DNA of 64,000 bases, taken from assembly GCF_035607535.1 (NCBI RefSeq), contig NZ_JAYDZX010000009.1:17764-81763 (forward strand). Reading direction: 5' to 3'. How positions within the stretch are numbered: the first letter of the stretch is position 1; every line of letters begins with the position of its first letter. The notes beneath the pieces were generated by a model that was not told the DNA's origin, did not search any database, and worked only from the letters and a program-made list of their open reading frames with translations. Positions 51,050 to 59,126 of the stretch are shown one piece after another. Position numbers and translations under genes: made by a program. The stretch is from Salinimicrobium sp035607535 (GTDB taxonomy: Bacteria; Bacteroidota; Bacteroidia; Flavobacteriales; Flavobacteriaceae).

Positions 51050-51596
51050 ATGCTGAAACAAGTTCAGTGAGTGTGGGCGAAAGGTATAGAACCCCGTCAC
51101 CATGAATTTATTTTAGGGTATAATTGAACTGAAGTCTCAAGAGATGCTGAAACAGGTTCAGCATGACGAGTGGAAAGTTTGGCGTCACCCTCAGTTTGAT
51201 TTCAGGGTTGGTTTGAACTGAGATCTTAAGAGATGCTGAAACAAGTTCAGCATGACGGTGTTGGCGAAAGATACAGAACCCCGCCACCCTGAATCAGGGT
51301 CTATTTGAACTGAGGTCTCAAGAGATGCTGAAAAAAGTTCAGCATGACGGCGTTGGCGAAACATAAAGAACCCCGTCACCCTGAGTTTGATTTCAGGGTT
51401 TATTTGAACTGAGATCTTAAGAGATGCTGAAACAAGTTCAGCATGACGAGTGGAAGAATAACAGGGAGCATCGTCACCCTGAATTCATTTCAGGGTCTAT
51501 TCGAACTGAAATCTTAAGAGGATGCTGAAACAAGTTCAGCATGACGGTGTTGGCGAAAGATAAAGAACCCCGTCACCCTGAATTTATTTCAGGGTC
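51050..51596. repeat. tandem array of six A-B palindrome units
   Basis: Six units start at 51051, 51145, 51234, 51326, 51425 and 51523, spaced 89-99 bp. Each has arm A, TGCTGAA-N5-TTCAGCA (in part degenerate) with TGACG after it, then arm B, CACCCTGAA-N5-TTCAGGGT, with a spacer of about 25-50 bp. Links such as GAACTGAGATCTTAAGAG join units. A frame crossing the array on the minus strand is built only from the repeats. Spacers are partly shared, so this is not a CRISPR. Confidence 0.9.
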
Positions 51597-51639
51597 AGTT
51601 ATATTTGAAATCATATTTACTGAAAATGATTAAAATTAG

Positions 51640-52392
51640 ATGCAGGCCATAATAACATACAATCAGCAGCAATACAAAATCGACTTCTCCAAACCCCTGG
51701 ACATTTCCCTGAGTCTGAGAGGTGATGATAAGAATCCTGTGGCATGGTATCTCAAGGCGCCGAGGATAGAGCCGGTGCAGGAAGGAAATTGGGTGGGAAA
51801 AGTGAGCAAAGGAGGGTCTGTGAATTTTAATAATGTCTATTTCAATCCGCACGGGCACACCACTCACACCGAATGTGTAGGGCATATCACGTCGGAGTAC
51901 CACGGAATTAATGATAGTTTAAAAACCTTTTTCTTTCCAGCAAAGTTGATATCTGTAGAGCCGGTAAAGTCGGGCGGAGATGAGGTGATCACAAGGGAGC
52001 AGCTGGAATCTCATTTTAGGGAGGGAGAGGCACAGGCGGTAATCATACGAACGCTGCCAAATAGTATCGCCAAACGCAGCAAACATTACTCTCACACCAA
52101 TTGGCCATACCTGCAGGAAGAAGCTGCCGTTTACCTGCGCGAATGCGGCGTAGAACATTTATTGATCGACCTGCCTTCTGTGGACAGGGAGGAAGACGGG
52201 GGAAAGCTGCTGGCGCATAAGGCTTTCTGGAACTATCCAAAAAATACCCGATTACAGGCTTCCATTACGGAGCTTGTGTATGTGCCTTCCCGCATAGAAG
52301 ACGGATTTTATTTTCTAAACCTGCAACCTTCCTCTTTCGAAAATGATGCTGCACCCTGCAAACCGGTGCTTTACAAACCTGAAAAAATATGA
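51640..52392 (+). CDS. cyclase family protein (kynurenine formamidase-like)
   Basis: The 250-residue protein has the metal-binding HTTHTECVGHI motif (about residues 72-82), an altered form of the HGTHxDxPxH of the cyclase/KynB fold, with Glu replacing Asp, then the usual VIIRTLPN and LLIDLPSVDRE strands. The family includes arylformamidases and hydrolases of small amides. The substrate here is not known. The next gene overlaps by 4 bp (ATGA). Confidence 0.85.
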   Translation: MQAIITYNQQQYKIDFSKPLDISLSLRGDDKNPVAWYLKAPRIEPVQEGNWVGKVSKGGSVNFNNVYFNPHGHTTHTECVGHITSEYHGINDSLKTFFFPAKLISVEPVKSGGDEVITREQLESHFREGEAQAVIIRTLPNSIAKRSKHYSHTNWPYLQEEAAVYLRECGVEHLLIDLPSVDREEDGGKLLAHKAFWNYPKNTRLQASITELVYVPSRIEDGFYFLNLQPSSFENDAAPCKPVLYKPEKI

Positions 52393-52778
52393 AAACAACT
52401 TTAAAATTAGAGGAGCTGGCTATGTTGCTACTCGGAATTTATGTTTTTGGTTTCCTTCATTATGAATGGTGGTGGTTTTTAGTGCTCTTCCTCGCACCCG
52501 ATCTAGGAATGACAGGTTATGCTTTTGGCAACAGAGCCGGTGCTTTTCTTTACAACCTTTTCCATCACAAGGGAGTGGCGATCATGATTTATCTCTTAGG
52601 TTTCTTTTTCATGGTTCCTGTAATGCAGCTCATTGGAGTGATCATGTTCTCTCATGCTGCTTTTGACCGGCTTCTGGGTTACGGACTTAAATATGAAGAC
52701 GGTTTTAAATTTACCCATTTAGGTACTATAGGTAATCCAAAAGTGAATAAGTCCGAAAAAGATTCACAGCTCTCCTGA
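52389..52778 (+). CDS. DUF4260 family membrane protein
   Basis: The 129-residue protein has three or four membrane helices and the DUF4260 features ELAMLLLGIYVF, WWWFLVLFLAPDLGMTGYAFG, and the HAAFDRLLGYGLKYEDGFKFTHLG ending. The DUF function is unknown. Translation is coupled to the cyclase gene, so the two may share a pathway. It is followed by an MmcQ/YjbR gene 17 bp on. Confidence 0.88.
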   Translation: MKTTLKLEELAMLLLGIYVFGFLHYEWWWFLVLFLAPDLGMTGYAFGNRAGAFLYNLFHHKGVAIMIYLLGFFFMVPVMQLIGVIMFSHAAFDRLLGYGLKYEDGFKFTHLGTIGNPKVNKSEKDSQLS

Positions 52779-52795
52779 TTTCTTATCTTTGAGCT

Positions 52796-53152
52796 ATGGA
52801 TATTGAAGGCTTCAGAAATTATTGCCTTGCAAAAAAAGCAGTGACCGAGGAGCTGCCTTTTGGTCCCGACGTACTTGTATTCAAAGTCATGGGAAAAATG
52901 TTTGCCCTTGGAGCACTGGAGAGCGTGCCTTTTAAGGTGAGCCTCAAGTGCGATTCGGAAAAAGCCATTGCTCTCAGAGACGAATATCCCGATCATATTG
53001 AAGGTGCATATCACATGAACAAGAAGCACTGGAACAGCCTTGAGACCGAAATGCTTCCGCCAAAACTGGTGATCGATTTGATCGACCACTCTTATGATCT
53101 CGTAGTGCAAAGCCTTCCAAAGAGACTCCAACAGGAACTAGAAAATCTATAA
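52796..53152 (+). CDS. MmcQ/YjbR family DNA-binding protein
   Basis: The 118-residue protein matches the double-wing YjbR fold: GFRNYCLAKKAVTEELPFGPD, then VFKVMGKMFAL, LKCD and HMNKKHWNSLE, with the late DHSYDLVVQSLPKR. Some members bind DNA; their regulatory role is undefined. It is in a run of four same-strand genes from the cyclase to the MutS-like gene, 8 bp before the latter. Confidence 0.9.
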   Translation: MDIEGFRNYCLAKKAVTEELPFGPDVLVFKVMGKMFALGALESVPFKVSLKCDSEKAIALRDEYPDHIEGAYHMNKKHWNSLETEMLPPKLVIDLIDHSYDLVVQSLPKRLQQELENL

Positions 53153-53160
53153 AATCAGAA

Positions 53161-54933
53161 ATGCAGGATCCCGCAATTTTTTATAATTCACAAATAGAGA
53201 AATACCGTTCTCATCTTCACAAGGCATCCCGTAAATTGGGCTTGTCCAGCCTTTTGCGGCTGCTCGTATTTCTGGCGATGGCCTATGCCGTTTATGCTTT
53301 TTGGGGAGATGCCACCTGGGTTGTAGCCTCCCTGCTTATTGGCCTCACAATTTTTATATTTCTTGTTTCCAGGCATTCAGATCTGCGGTACGAACGGGAT
53401 AAATTTCGGGAGTTGATCAAGATCAATGAAACCGAACTGGAGGTGCTAAAGCGGAATTTTCACAACTTGCCTACAGGCGCAGAATTCGCCGATCCGTTGC
53501 ACCCTTACAGTCAGGATATTGATCTCTTCGGAAGAGGTTCCTTTTTTCAGTATCTCAATCGTTCAGCACTGGTGGAAGGTAAGGAGAAGCTGGCGCAGCT
53601 GCTGCTTTCGAATGATATCAACGACATCGACCTGAAGCAGCAAGCTATAAGGGAACTGGCTGAAAAAGCCGACTGGCGACAGAATTTTTCTGCCTTGGCA
53701 ACTCTGGTAAAGACCGAAAGCAGAACTGCTACTATAATAAACTGGCTAAATACCTACAGGAACTTTGTACCGGGATTCATGAAATGGTTGCCCCTGGTTT
53801 TCTCTGCTATTTCCGGAGTGGTGATCACTGCTTTTTTTCTGGATATAATTGGAGGAATAGAACTGGCGATCTGGTTCTTCGCCGGACTTTTCATTACCGG
53901 ATTTTTCCTCAAGCGAATCAACCTGCTTTCCAATAGTGTAAGTAAGGTGCAGGATACTTTTCATCAATACTATCAGCTGCTGGGATTGATCGAGAACACC
54001 AATTTCTCTTCAAAATTGCTTAAGGCTCAAAAAGAGCAGATAGCTTCAGAAAAACAAAAGGCTTCGGCCATCCTGAAGAAATTTTCTAAGGCCATAGATT
54101 CCCTGGATCAGCGCAACAACATGATCTTTGGAGTATTCGGCAATGGTTTTCTGCTGTGGGATCTTCGCTATTCTTACAAACTGGAGAAGTGGATAAAGGA
54201 ACATGGACAGGTGGTCCAAAAATGGTTTCGTGTAATTGAATTTTTGGATGCCTACAATTCCCTCGGAAATTTCTCCTTTAATCATCCTGCTTATGTTTTT
54301 CCGGAATTGCATCACGATTCTCACATTTCTGAAGCTACTCAGCTGGCACACCCGCTCTTGGATCCCAAAAAACGTATTGCTAATGATTTTTCAATTGAAA
54401 AAGAACAATTCTTTATCATCACCGGAGCCAATATGGCCGGAAAAAGTACATTTTTGAGAACTGTAAGTCTGCAGATCTTGATGGGGAATGTAGGGCTTCC
54501 GGTTTGCGCAACCTATTGTCATTATACGCCGATAAAGCTTATCACGAGTATGCGCACCACAGATTCGCTTACAGATGACGAGTCTTACTTCTTTTCAGAA
54601 TTAAAGCGTCTGAAATTTGTTGTTGACGAGATCAAAACCGACAAATATTTCATCATTCTCGATGAGATCCTTAAAGGTACGAACAGTACAGACAAGGCTA
54701 TTGGTTCCCGTAAGTTCATAGAAAAACTGATCGGTTCAAATTCCACAGGGATCATCGCCACCCACGATCTTAGCCTTTGTGAAGTGGCCGAAGAACTGAC
54801 GCAGGTGAAGAATTACTACTTCGACGCCGAGATCATCAACGACGAACTCAATTTTGATTACCAGTTCAAAAAAGGAATTTGTCAGAATATGAATGCTTCT
54901 TTCCTGCTGAAGAAAATGGAAATAGTGGATTGA
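53161..54933 (+). CDS. MutS-like ATPase with N-terminal membrane helices
   Basis: The 590-residue protein has two membrane helices near residues 30-75, two more near 200-245, a helical core, and a C-terminal MutS domain V with Walker A GANMAGKST at 422-430, Walker B FIILDE with Asp501-Glu502, and the STDKA region after it. It lacks the mismatch-recognition domain I. Membrane-tethered MutS-like proteins are known in Bacteroidota; their role is not defined, and mismatch repair is unlikely. Confidence 0.88.
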   Translation: MQDPAIFYNSQIEKYRSHLHKASRKLGLSSLLRLLVFLAMAYAVYAFWGDATWVVASLLIGLTIFIFLVSRHSDLRYERDKFRELIKINETELEVLKRNFHNLPTGAEFADPLHPYSQDIDLFGRGSFFQYLNRSALVEGKEKLAQLLLSNDINDIDLKQQAIRELAEKADWRQNFSALATLVKTESRTATIINWLNTYRNFVPGFMKWLPLVFSAISGVVITAFFLDIIGGIELAIWFFAGLFITGFFLKRINLLSNSVSKVQDTFHQYYQLLGLIENTNFSSKLLKAQKEQIASEKQKASAILKKFSKAIDSLDQRNNMIFGVFGNGFLLWDLRYSYKLEKWIKEHGQVVQKWFRVIEFLDAYNSLGNFSFNHPAYVFPELHHDSHISEATQLAHPLLDPKKRIANDFSIEKEQFFIITGANMAGKSTFLRTVSLQILMGNVGLPVCATYCHYTPIKLITSMRTTDSLTDDESYFFSELKRLKFVVDEIKTDKYFIILDEILKGTNSTDKAIGSRKFIEKLIGSNSTGIIATHDLSLCEVAEELTQVKNYYFDAEIINDELNFDYQFKKGICQNMNASFLLKKMEIVD

Positions 54934-54937
54934 AGAT

Positions 54938-54997
54938 AGATTTTAGAAGTACGAATTTAGAAGAAGACCTCACAGGTTTCCAAGACCTGTGAGGTCT
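54938..54997. repeat. word repeat and hairpin, ACCTCACAGGT family
   Basis: The stretch begins with TTTTAGAAGTACGAA, the same as at 45522, and then AGACCTCACAGGT (54965-54977) is answered by ACCTGTGAGGTCT (54985-54997), a perfect 13-bp stem. It probably terminates the MutS-like gene. Confidence 0.65.
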
Positions 54998-55045
54998 CTT
55001 AAAAAATTGGAATTTAGAATTTGAAAGTTTGGAATTTGCGAATGC

Positions 55046-56047
55046 ATGGATAGTTTAACTCAAATAGTACTCGGTGCCGCGGTAGGCGAAGCTGTTCTTG
55101 GCAGGAAAGTCGGTAATAAAGCGATGCTGTATGGCGCAATAGCGGGAACTATTCCCGATCTTGATGCGCTTGCAAGCAATTTTACCGATACCATCACCGC
55201 TATAGAGATCCACCGTGGCTTTACACATTCCATCGTCTTTGCAGTTTTAGCAGCTCCCGTTTTTGGCTGGCTCATTTCAAAGATTGAGAGGAAGAGCGGG
55301 GTGGGCTGGAAAGACTGGTCCCGGCTCATGTTCTGGGGCTTATTTACCCATCCCCTTCTGGATTCCTTTACCACCTGGGGCACACAGTTGTTCTGGCCGC
55401 TGGATATCAGGCTGGCCTTTAAGAGTATTTTTGTTATAGATCCATTATATACTTTGCCTTTCCTGGTTTTTCTTGTCCTCGCGATGCGGCGAAAAAAAGA
55501 GGATCCAAAAAGAGCAAAATTTAACCGGCTTGGATTGATCGTCAGCACAACCTACCTTCTGCTTACGCTGGTTCTAAAATTCTTTGCTCACCAGCAATTC
55601 GTGGAAGACCTGGAGCGGCAGGGGATTTTCTATTCCCGTCTCGACACCCGTCCCACACCCTTGAATACCATTTTGTGGGCTGCAAATGCGGAAGCCGAAA
55701 ATGATTTTCTAATAGGTTACTACTCTTTTTTTGATGAGGAGATAGTCAGGTTTGAAGCGGTTCCAAAAAATCACCACTACCTGGGGAGTCTCAAAAATGA
55801 TAAAAATGTGCAGCGCTTGATAGAGATCTCAAAAGGCTGGTATACCATTTCTGAAAAAGATGGATTTCTCTATTTCAATGATCTGCGCTTTGGAAAGCTG
55901 AATCCATCAGATGAAGGATCAAATTTTGCTTTCAGCTATAAGTTGATTCCGGAAGATGGAACGATAAGGGCAGAAGAAGAACCTAAGCGGCCCGGAGATG
56001 CCTCTCAGATCCTTAAGGATCTTTGGCAGCGCATCAAAGGCAATTAG
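55046..56047 (+). CDS. YdjM-type membrane-bound metal-dependent hydrolase
   Basis: The 333-residue protein opens MDSLTQIVLGAAVGEAVLG, the start of the YdjM/LexA-regulated membrane hydrolase family, followed by GTIPDLDAL and HRGFTHSIVFA, in which the His and Asp residues form a metal site. Four membrane helices follow and a soluble C-terminal domain. The substrate is unknown. It is 57 bp before the DUF885 gene and is likely cotranscribed. Confidence 0.9.
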   Translation: MDSLTQIVLGAAVGEAVLGRKVGNKAMLYGAIAGTIPDLDALASNFTDTITAIEIHRGFTHSIVFAVLAAPVFGWLISKIERKSGVGWKDWSRLMFWGLFTHPLLDSFTTWGTQLFWPLDIRLAFKSIFVIDPLYTLPFLVFLVLAMRRKKEDPKRAKFNRLGLIVSTTYLLLTLVLKFFAHQQFVEDLERQGIFYSRLDTRPTPLNTILWAANAEAENDFLIGYYSFFDEEIVRFEAVPKNHHYLGSLKNDKNVQRLIEISKGWYTISEKDGFLYFNDLRFGKLNPSDEGSNFAFSYKLIPEDGTIRAEEEPKRPGDASQILKDLWQRIKGN

Positions 56048-56104
56048 CTTCAGATGTTATTTTCAGCGAAACTTTATATTTACCATTTAACAAATAATCT
56101 GATC

Positions 56105-57817
56105 ATGAAATACCATTTTTGGAGCCTCACATTTCTAGTCTTTACAAGTTTCCAGGTACAGAGTCAAAATCCTTCCGAAGCCCTTAGGCAGGTGATCGAA
56201 AAAGTAGATGAGCATAAAGGTTATGACCGGGAAGCTTATCCCCTAGGATTATATACGGAAGAATACTATAAAAAGCAGGCAAAATTTGCACGGGAGAGGC
56301 TAAAGGAGCTGGAAAGGATTGACAAAAATGAGCTTTCTGAAACTGCTAAGATCTCTGCCGAGCTGTTGAGGTATGACCTTCAGGAAACGGCGGATTTCTA
56401 TGAATATGAAGCTTATTTGAATCCGCTGCTCTCCGATGCCGGGTTTCATGTGAGTCTGCCTTACCACGTGCGGGATTTCAGTACTTATAAGCAGGTAAAG
56501 GATTACCTGAACAAGCTAAATGCCTTGCCTGTTTATGTAGATCAACACCTGGTTTTACTGCGGAAGGGGATCAAAAAAGGCATTTTACAGCCTGCTGTTA
56601 TTTTCGAGGGTTATGAAGCTACGTACAATGACCAGCTGGTCGAAGATCCAAAAGAAAGTTATTATTATTCTCCTTTTTTGAAGCTTCCGCCGGTACTAAG
56701 TCAGCAGCAAAGAGATTCGGTTTTAGCTGCGGCTGAAAAGGCTGTAGCGACAAAGGTGATTCCGCAATTCCGCCGGATAAAGACCTTTTTTGACACCGAA
56801 TATCTTCCGGCAGCGCGAAAGAGCATCGGGGTATCAGAAATTCCAGGCGGCAGGGATTATTACCAAAACCGCCTGAATTACTATACCACTCTAGATCTTT
56901 CCGCAGAAGAGATCCATCAAAAAGGCCTTGAAGAAGTTGCGAGGATCAATGCTGAAATGAAAAAGATCATTGCGGAGGTCGGTTTTGAAGGTAGTTTTGA
57001 AGATTTTATCCACTTTCTAAGGACAGATGAGCAGTTTTATGCAAAAACCGGAGAAGAACTGCTGAAGGAGGCGAGGGATATCTCCAAGCGCATCGATGCC
57101 CAGCTTCCGAAGTTTTTCAAAAAGCTGCCAAGAAAACCCTATGGAGTTGCGCCGGTGCCCGATGCTATTGCTCCAAAATATACTACCGGCAGGTATGTGG
57201 GAGCGAATGATGACACGCAGCCGGGATATTATTGGGTGAACACCTATAACCTTTCGAACCGGCCACTTTATGTGCTTCCGGCTTTGACTGCACACGAGGC
57301 AGTACCGGGACATCATTTGCAGATTGCACTAAATGGAGAATTGGGAGATAGTATCCCAAAATTCAGAAGGAATTTTTATTTATCGGCTTTTGGAGAAGGC
57401 TGGGGTCTTTATTCCGAAACTTTAGCAGAAGAAATGGGAATCTACCGAACTCCGTACGAACGCTTCGGAAAGCTGACCTATGAACAATGGCGCGCCGGCA
57501 GATTGGTGGTCGATACAGGAATTCACGCCATGGGCTGGACCCGCGAACAGGCAGTGGAATTCTTACGCTCTAACACTGCACTTTCCATGCACAACATCAA
57601 CACCGAAGTCGACCGTTACATCTCCTGGCCGGGGCAGGCGGTATCGTATAAAATAGGGGAAATGAAGATCCGCGAACTCCGTAAAAAAGCAGAAGAAACT
57701 TTGGGAACCGACTTTGACATCAGGGAATTTCACGAGGTGATTTTGGAGCAGGGAACCGTAACGCTGCCAATTCTTGAGGAGCGGGTGGAGGCGTATATTG
57801 AGAGGGGAAGGAAATAA
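56105..57817 (+). CDS. DUF885 family metallopeptidase-like protein, exported
   Basis: The ATG at 56105 begins MKYHFWSLTFLVFTSFQ with a signal peptide cut near QSQN, giving 570 residues; an earlier ATG adds an extra non-signal segment. The zinc-peptidase-like motif HEAVPGHH is at residues 397-404, with a downstream GEGWGLYSE for the third ligand. DUF885 proteins are gluzincin-like peptidases of uncertain specificity, usually periplasmic or outer-membrane. No partner genes are in view. Confidence 0.9.
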   Translation: MKYHFWSLTFLVFTSFQVQSQNPSEALRQVIEKVDEHKGYDREAYPLGLYTEEYYKKQAKFARERLKELERIDKNELSETAKISAELLRYDLQETADFYEYEAYLNPLLSDAGFHVSLPYHVRDFSTYKQVKDYLNKLNALPVYVDQHLVLLRKGIKKGILQPAVIFEGYEATYNDQLVEDPKESYYYSPFLKLPPVLSQQQRDSVLAAAEKAVATKVIPQFRRIKTFFDTEYLPAARKSIGVSEIPGGRDYYQNRLNYYTTLDLSAEEIHQKGLEEVARINAEMKKIIAEVGFEGSFEDFIHFLRTDEQFYAKTGEELLKEARDISKRIDAQLPKFFKKLPRKPYGVAPVPDAIAPKYTTGRYVGANDDTQPGYYWVNTYNLSNRPLYVLPALTAHEAVPGHHLQIALNGELGDSIPKFRRNFYLSAFGEGWGLYSETLAEEMGIYRTPYERFGKLTYEQWRAGRLVVDTGIHAMGWTREQAVEFLRSNTALSMHNINTEVDRYISWPGQAVSYKIGEMKIRELRKKAEETLGTDFDIREFHEVILEQGTVTLPILEERVEAYIERGRK

Positions 57818-57998
57818 AAAAGACGGAAGATCGCTTCGCTGCTAGAGCCAAGAGGCAAGACTGAGCTGGAATTTCCGTAATTAAAAATCTAATGATTCTC
57901 TAAAGAACATACTGTGTAATTGGGAGAACAGAAGAGTTTTCGAAGCCTGGATCTAATTGTAGTAATACCAGATCTAAGTCGGCCCTTCCTTTTTTATA

Positions 57999-58185
57999 AA
58001 GCCTGAAAGGCTTAAACATCTTAGCCCCCGGGTGACGCCCGGGGTATGAATGTCCAACATGATATTCAGCCTGTAAGGCTGAGACTTTAGGACACCTTTA
58101 AACGTGCCAGCCTTACAGGCTGATGATCAACTTAAAACACCCCGGAGCGATGCTCCGGGCTATCGAGTTAAAGGCTTTCAGCCTT
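57999..58185. repeat. nested palindromic element, about 190 bp
   Basis: The outer arms AAGCCTGAAAGGCTT (57999-58013) and AAGGCTTTCAGCCTT (58171-58185) are themselves small hairpins, as are AGCCCCCGGGTGACGCCCGGGG (with C/G stems) and CCCCGGAGCGATGCTCCGGG inside them. The centre has TTCAGCCTGTAAGGCTGA and CAGCCTTACAGGCTG. The whole is an inverted repeat built of four hairpin pairs. No transposase gene is beside it. Confidence 0.8.
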
Positions 58186-58206
58186 AGAATTTCTGTTATA
58201 GTTTAA

Positions 58207-58314
58207 TCAAGACTGAAGTATACTAAAGATTTCATCTTCGCAAATTTCATCCTTTGGATCATTTTGTTTCATGAGCAGTAAAAGACCAAAGTCCTCTTTT
58301 TCTTCTTTTGTCAT
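58207..58314 (-). CDS. possible short gene, 35 residues
   Basis: The frame reads MTKEEKEDFGLLLLMKQ, then NDPKDEICEDEIFSILQS. It is charged and helix-like, with no signal peptide. The composition is protein-like, but there is no ribosome site or named family, and it borders the nested palindrome. The call is weak. Confidence 0.3.
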   Translation of the reverse strand: MTKEEKEDFGLLLLMKQNDPKDEICEDEIFSILQS

Positions 58315-58446
58315 TTATACGTCCTTAGGTTAATGCAGAGATAATTAAATAAATTCTAGAACAGGAGGATCTTTGAAGGTTGCACCGAGCCATGTTTTAT
58401 TCATTGCCGGCAAAATTTCCATCCGTGCCGATCTCTCCAAAAAAGC

Positions 58447-58454
58447 TACATTTG
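58447..58454 (+). promoter_or_regulatory. -7 box of the phnA gene
   Basis: TACATTTG matches TAnnTTTG exactly and ends 16 bp before the ATG at 58470, which supports that start over an earlier one. Confidence 0.6.
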
Positions 58455-58469
58455 CAAAAATTCTCTCCC

Positions 58470-59045
58470 ATGAGCCTTGAACAAGACCTGTTTCAAAGAA
58501 GCGGATCCCAGTGTGAACTTTGCGGTTCCAAAGAAGACCTGCAGGTATATGCCATACCCGATTCTCCACAAGGAGCAGAAAATCATATCCTCATTTGCGG
58601 CACCTGCAAGGAACAGATCGAAGATCCCGAAAAAACAGACCCCAATCACTGGCGATGTCTCAACGACAGTATGTGGAGCCCGGTACCTGCAGTACAGGTG
58701 ATGGCCTGGAGAATGCTCAACAGACTAAAAGCTGAAGGCTGGCCACAGGATCTCCTCGATATGATGTACATGGAAGAAGAGCAGCTGGAATGGGCTAAAG
58801 CCGGACAGACTACCGAAGAAACTAGCGGCGAAGAAGTACATAAAGACAGCAACGGAGTGACCATAGAGGCAGGGGATACCGTAGTGCTGATCAAAGATCT
58901 TCCCGTTCGTGGTTCAAGTATGGTAGCCAAAAGAGGAACAGCCGTGAGAAGAGTGTCCTTAGTTCATGACCATCCCGGGCAAATAGAAGGTAAAGTGGAT
59001 GGGCAGCAGATCGTTATCCTTACCAAATTTGTGAAAAAAGTATAA
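58470..59045 (+). CDS. PhnA domain protein
   Basis: From the ATG at 58470 (MSLEQDLFQRSGSQ) the protein has 191 residues. It begins with a zinc ribbon, CELCGS and CGTCKEQ, and ends with the PhnA C-terminal SH3-like domain DSNGVTIEAGDTVVLIKDLPVRGSS. The name comes from the E. coli phn region, but PhnA does not degrade phosphonate in C-P lyase pathways and its function is unsettled. Here no phn genes are near. A frame open upstream of 58470 lacks conservation and precedes the -7 box. Confidence 0.9.
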   Translation: MSLEQDLFQRSGSQCELCGSKEDLQVYAIPDSPQGAENHILICGTCKEQIEDPEKTDPNHWRCLNDSMWSPVPAVQVMAWRMLNRLKAEGWPQDLLDMMYMEEEQLEWAKAGQTTEETSGEEVHKDSNGVTIEAGDTVVLIKDLPVRGSSMVAKRGTAVRRVSLVHDHPGQIEGKVDGQQIVILTKFVKKV

Positions 59046-59086
59046 AAGCAAAGCCGCGGAATATCTGCGTCTATACTATTCCGTTA

Positions 59087-59120
59087 AAAACCTCACAGGT
59101 TTTCAAAATCTGTGAGGTTT
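59087..59120. repeat. hairpin between convergent genes, ACCTCACAG family
   Basis: AAAACCTCACAG (59087-59098) pairs with CTGTGAGGTTT (59110-59120), an 11-bp stem. It lies between the PhnA stop and the stop of the M56 gene and can serve as a two-way terminator. Confidence 0.6.
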
Positions 59121-59126
59121 GTTATT

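Larger units (their letters stand above)
57818..58469. other. intergenic region with nested palindrome and a possible short gene
   Basis: The 650 bp hold a nested palindromic element (57999-58185), a possible 35-residue minus-strand gene (58207-58314), and the PhnA promoter (58447-58454). The first 180 bp show nothing recognised. Confidence 0.55.

Noticed and set aside
51191..51379. 62-residue frame in the repeat array
   Set aside because: It is made only from repeat units.
51050..51600. CRISPR array
   Set aside because: The repeats are two alternating palindromes with partly shared spacers and no cas genes; the spacing is irregular.
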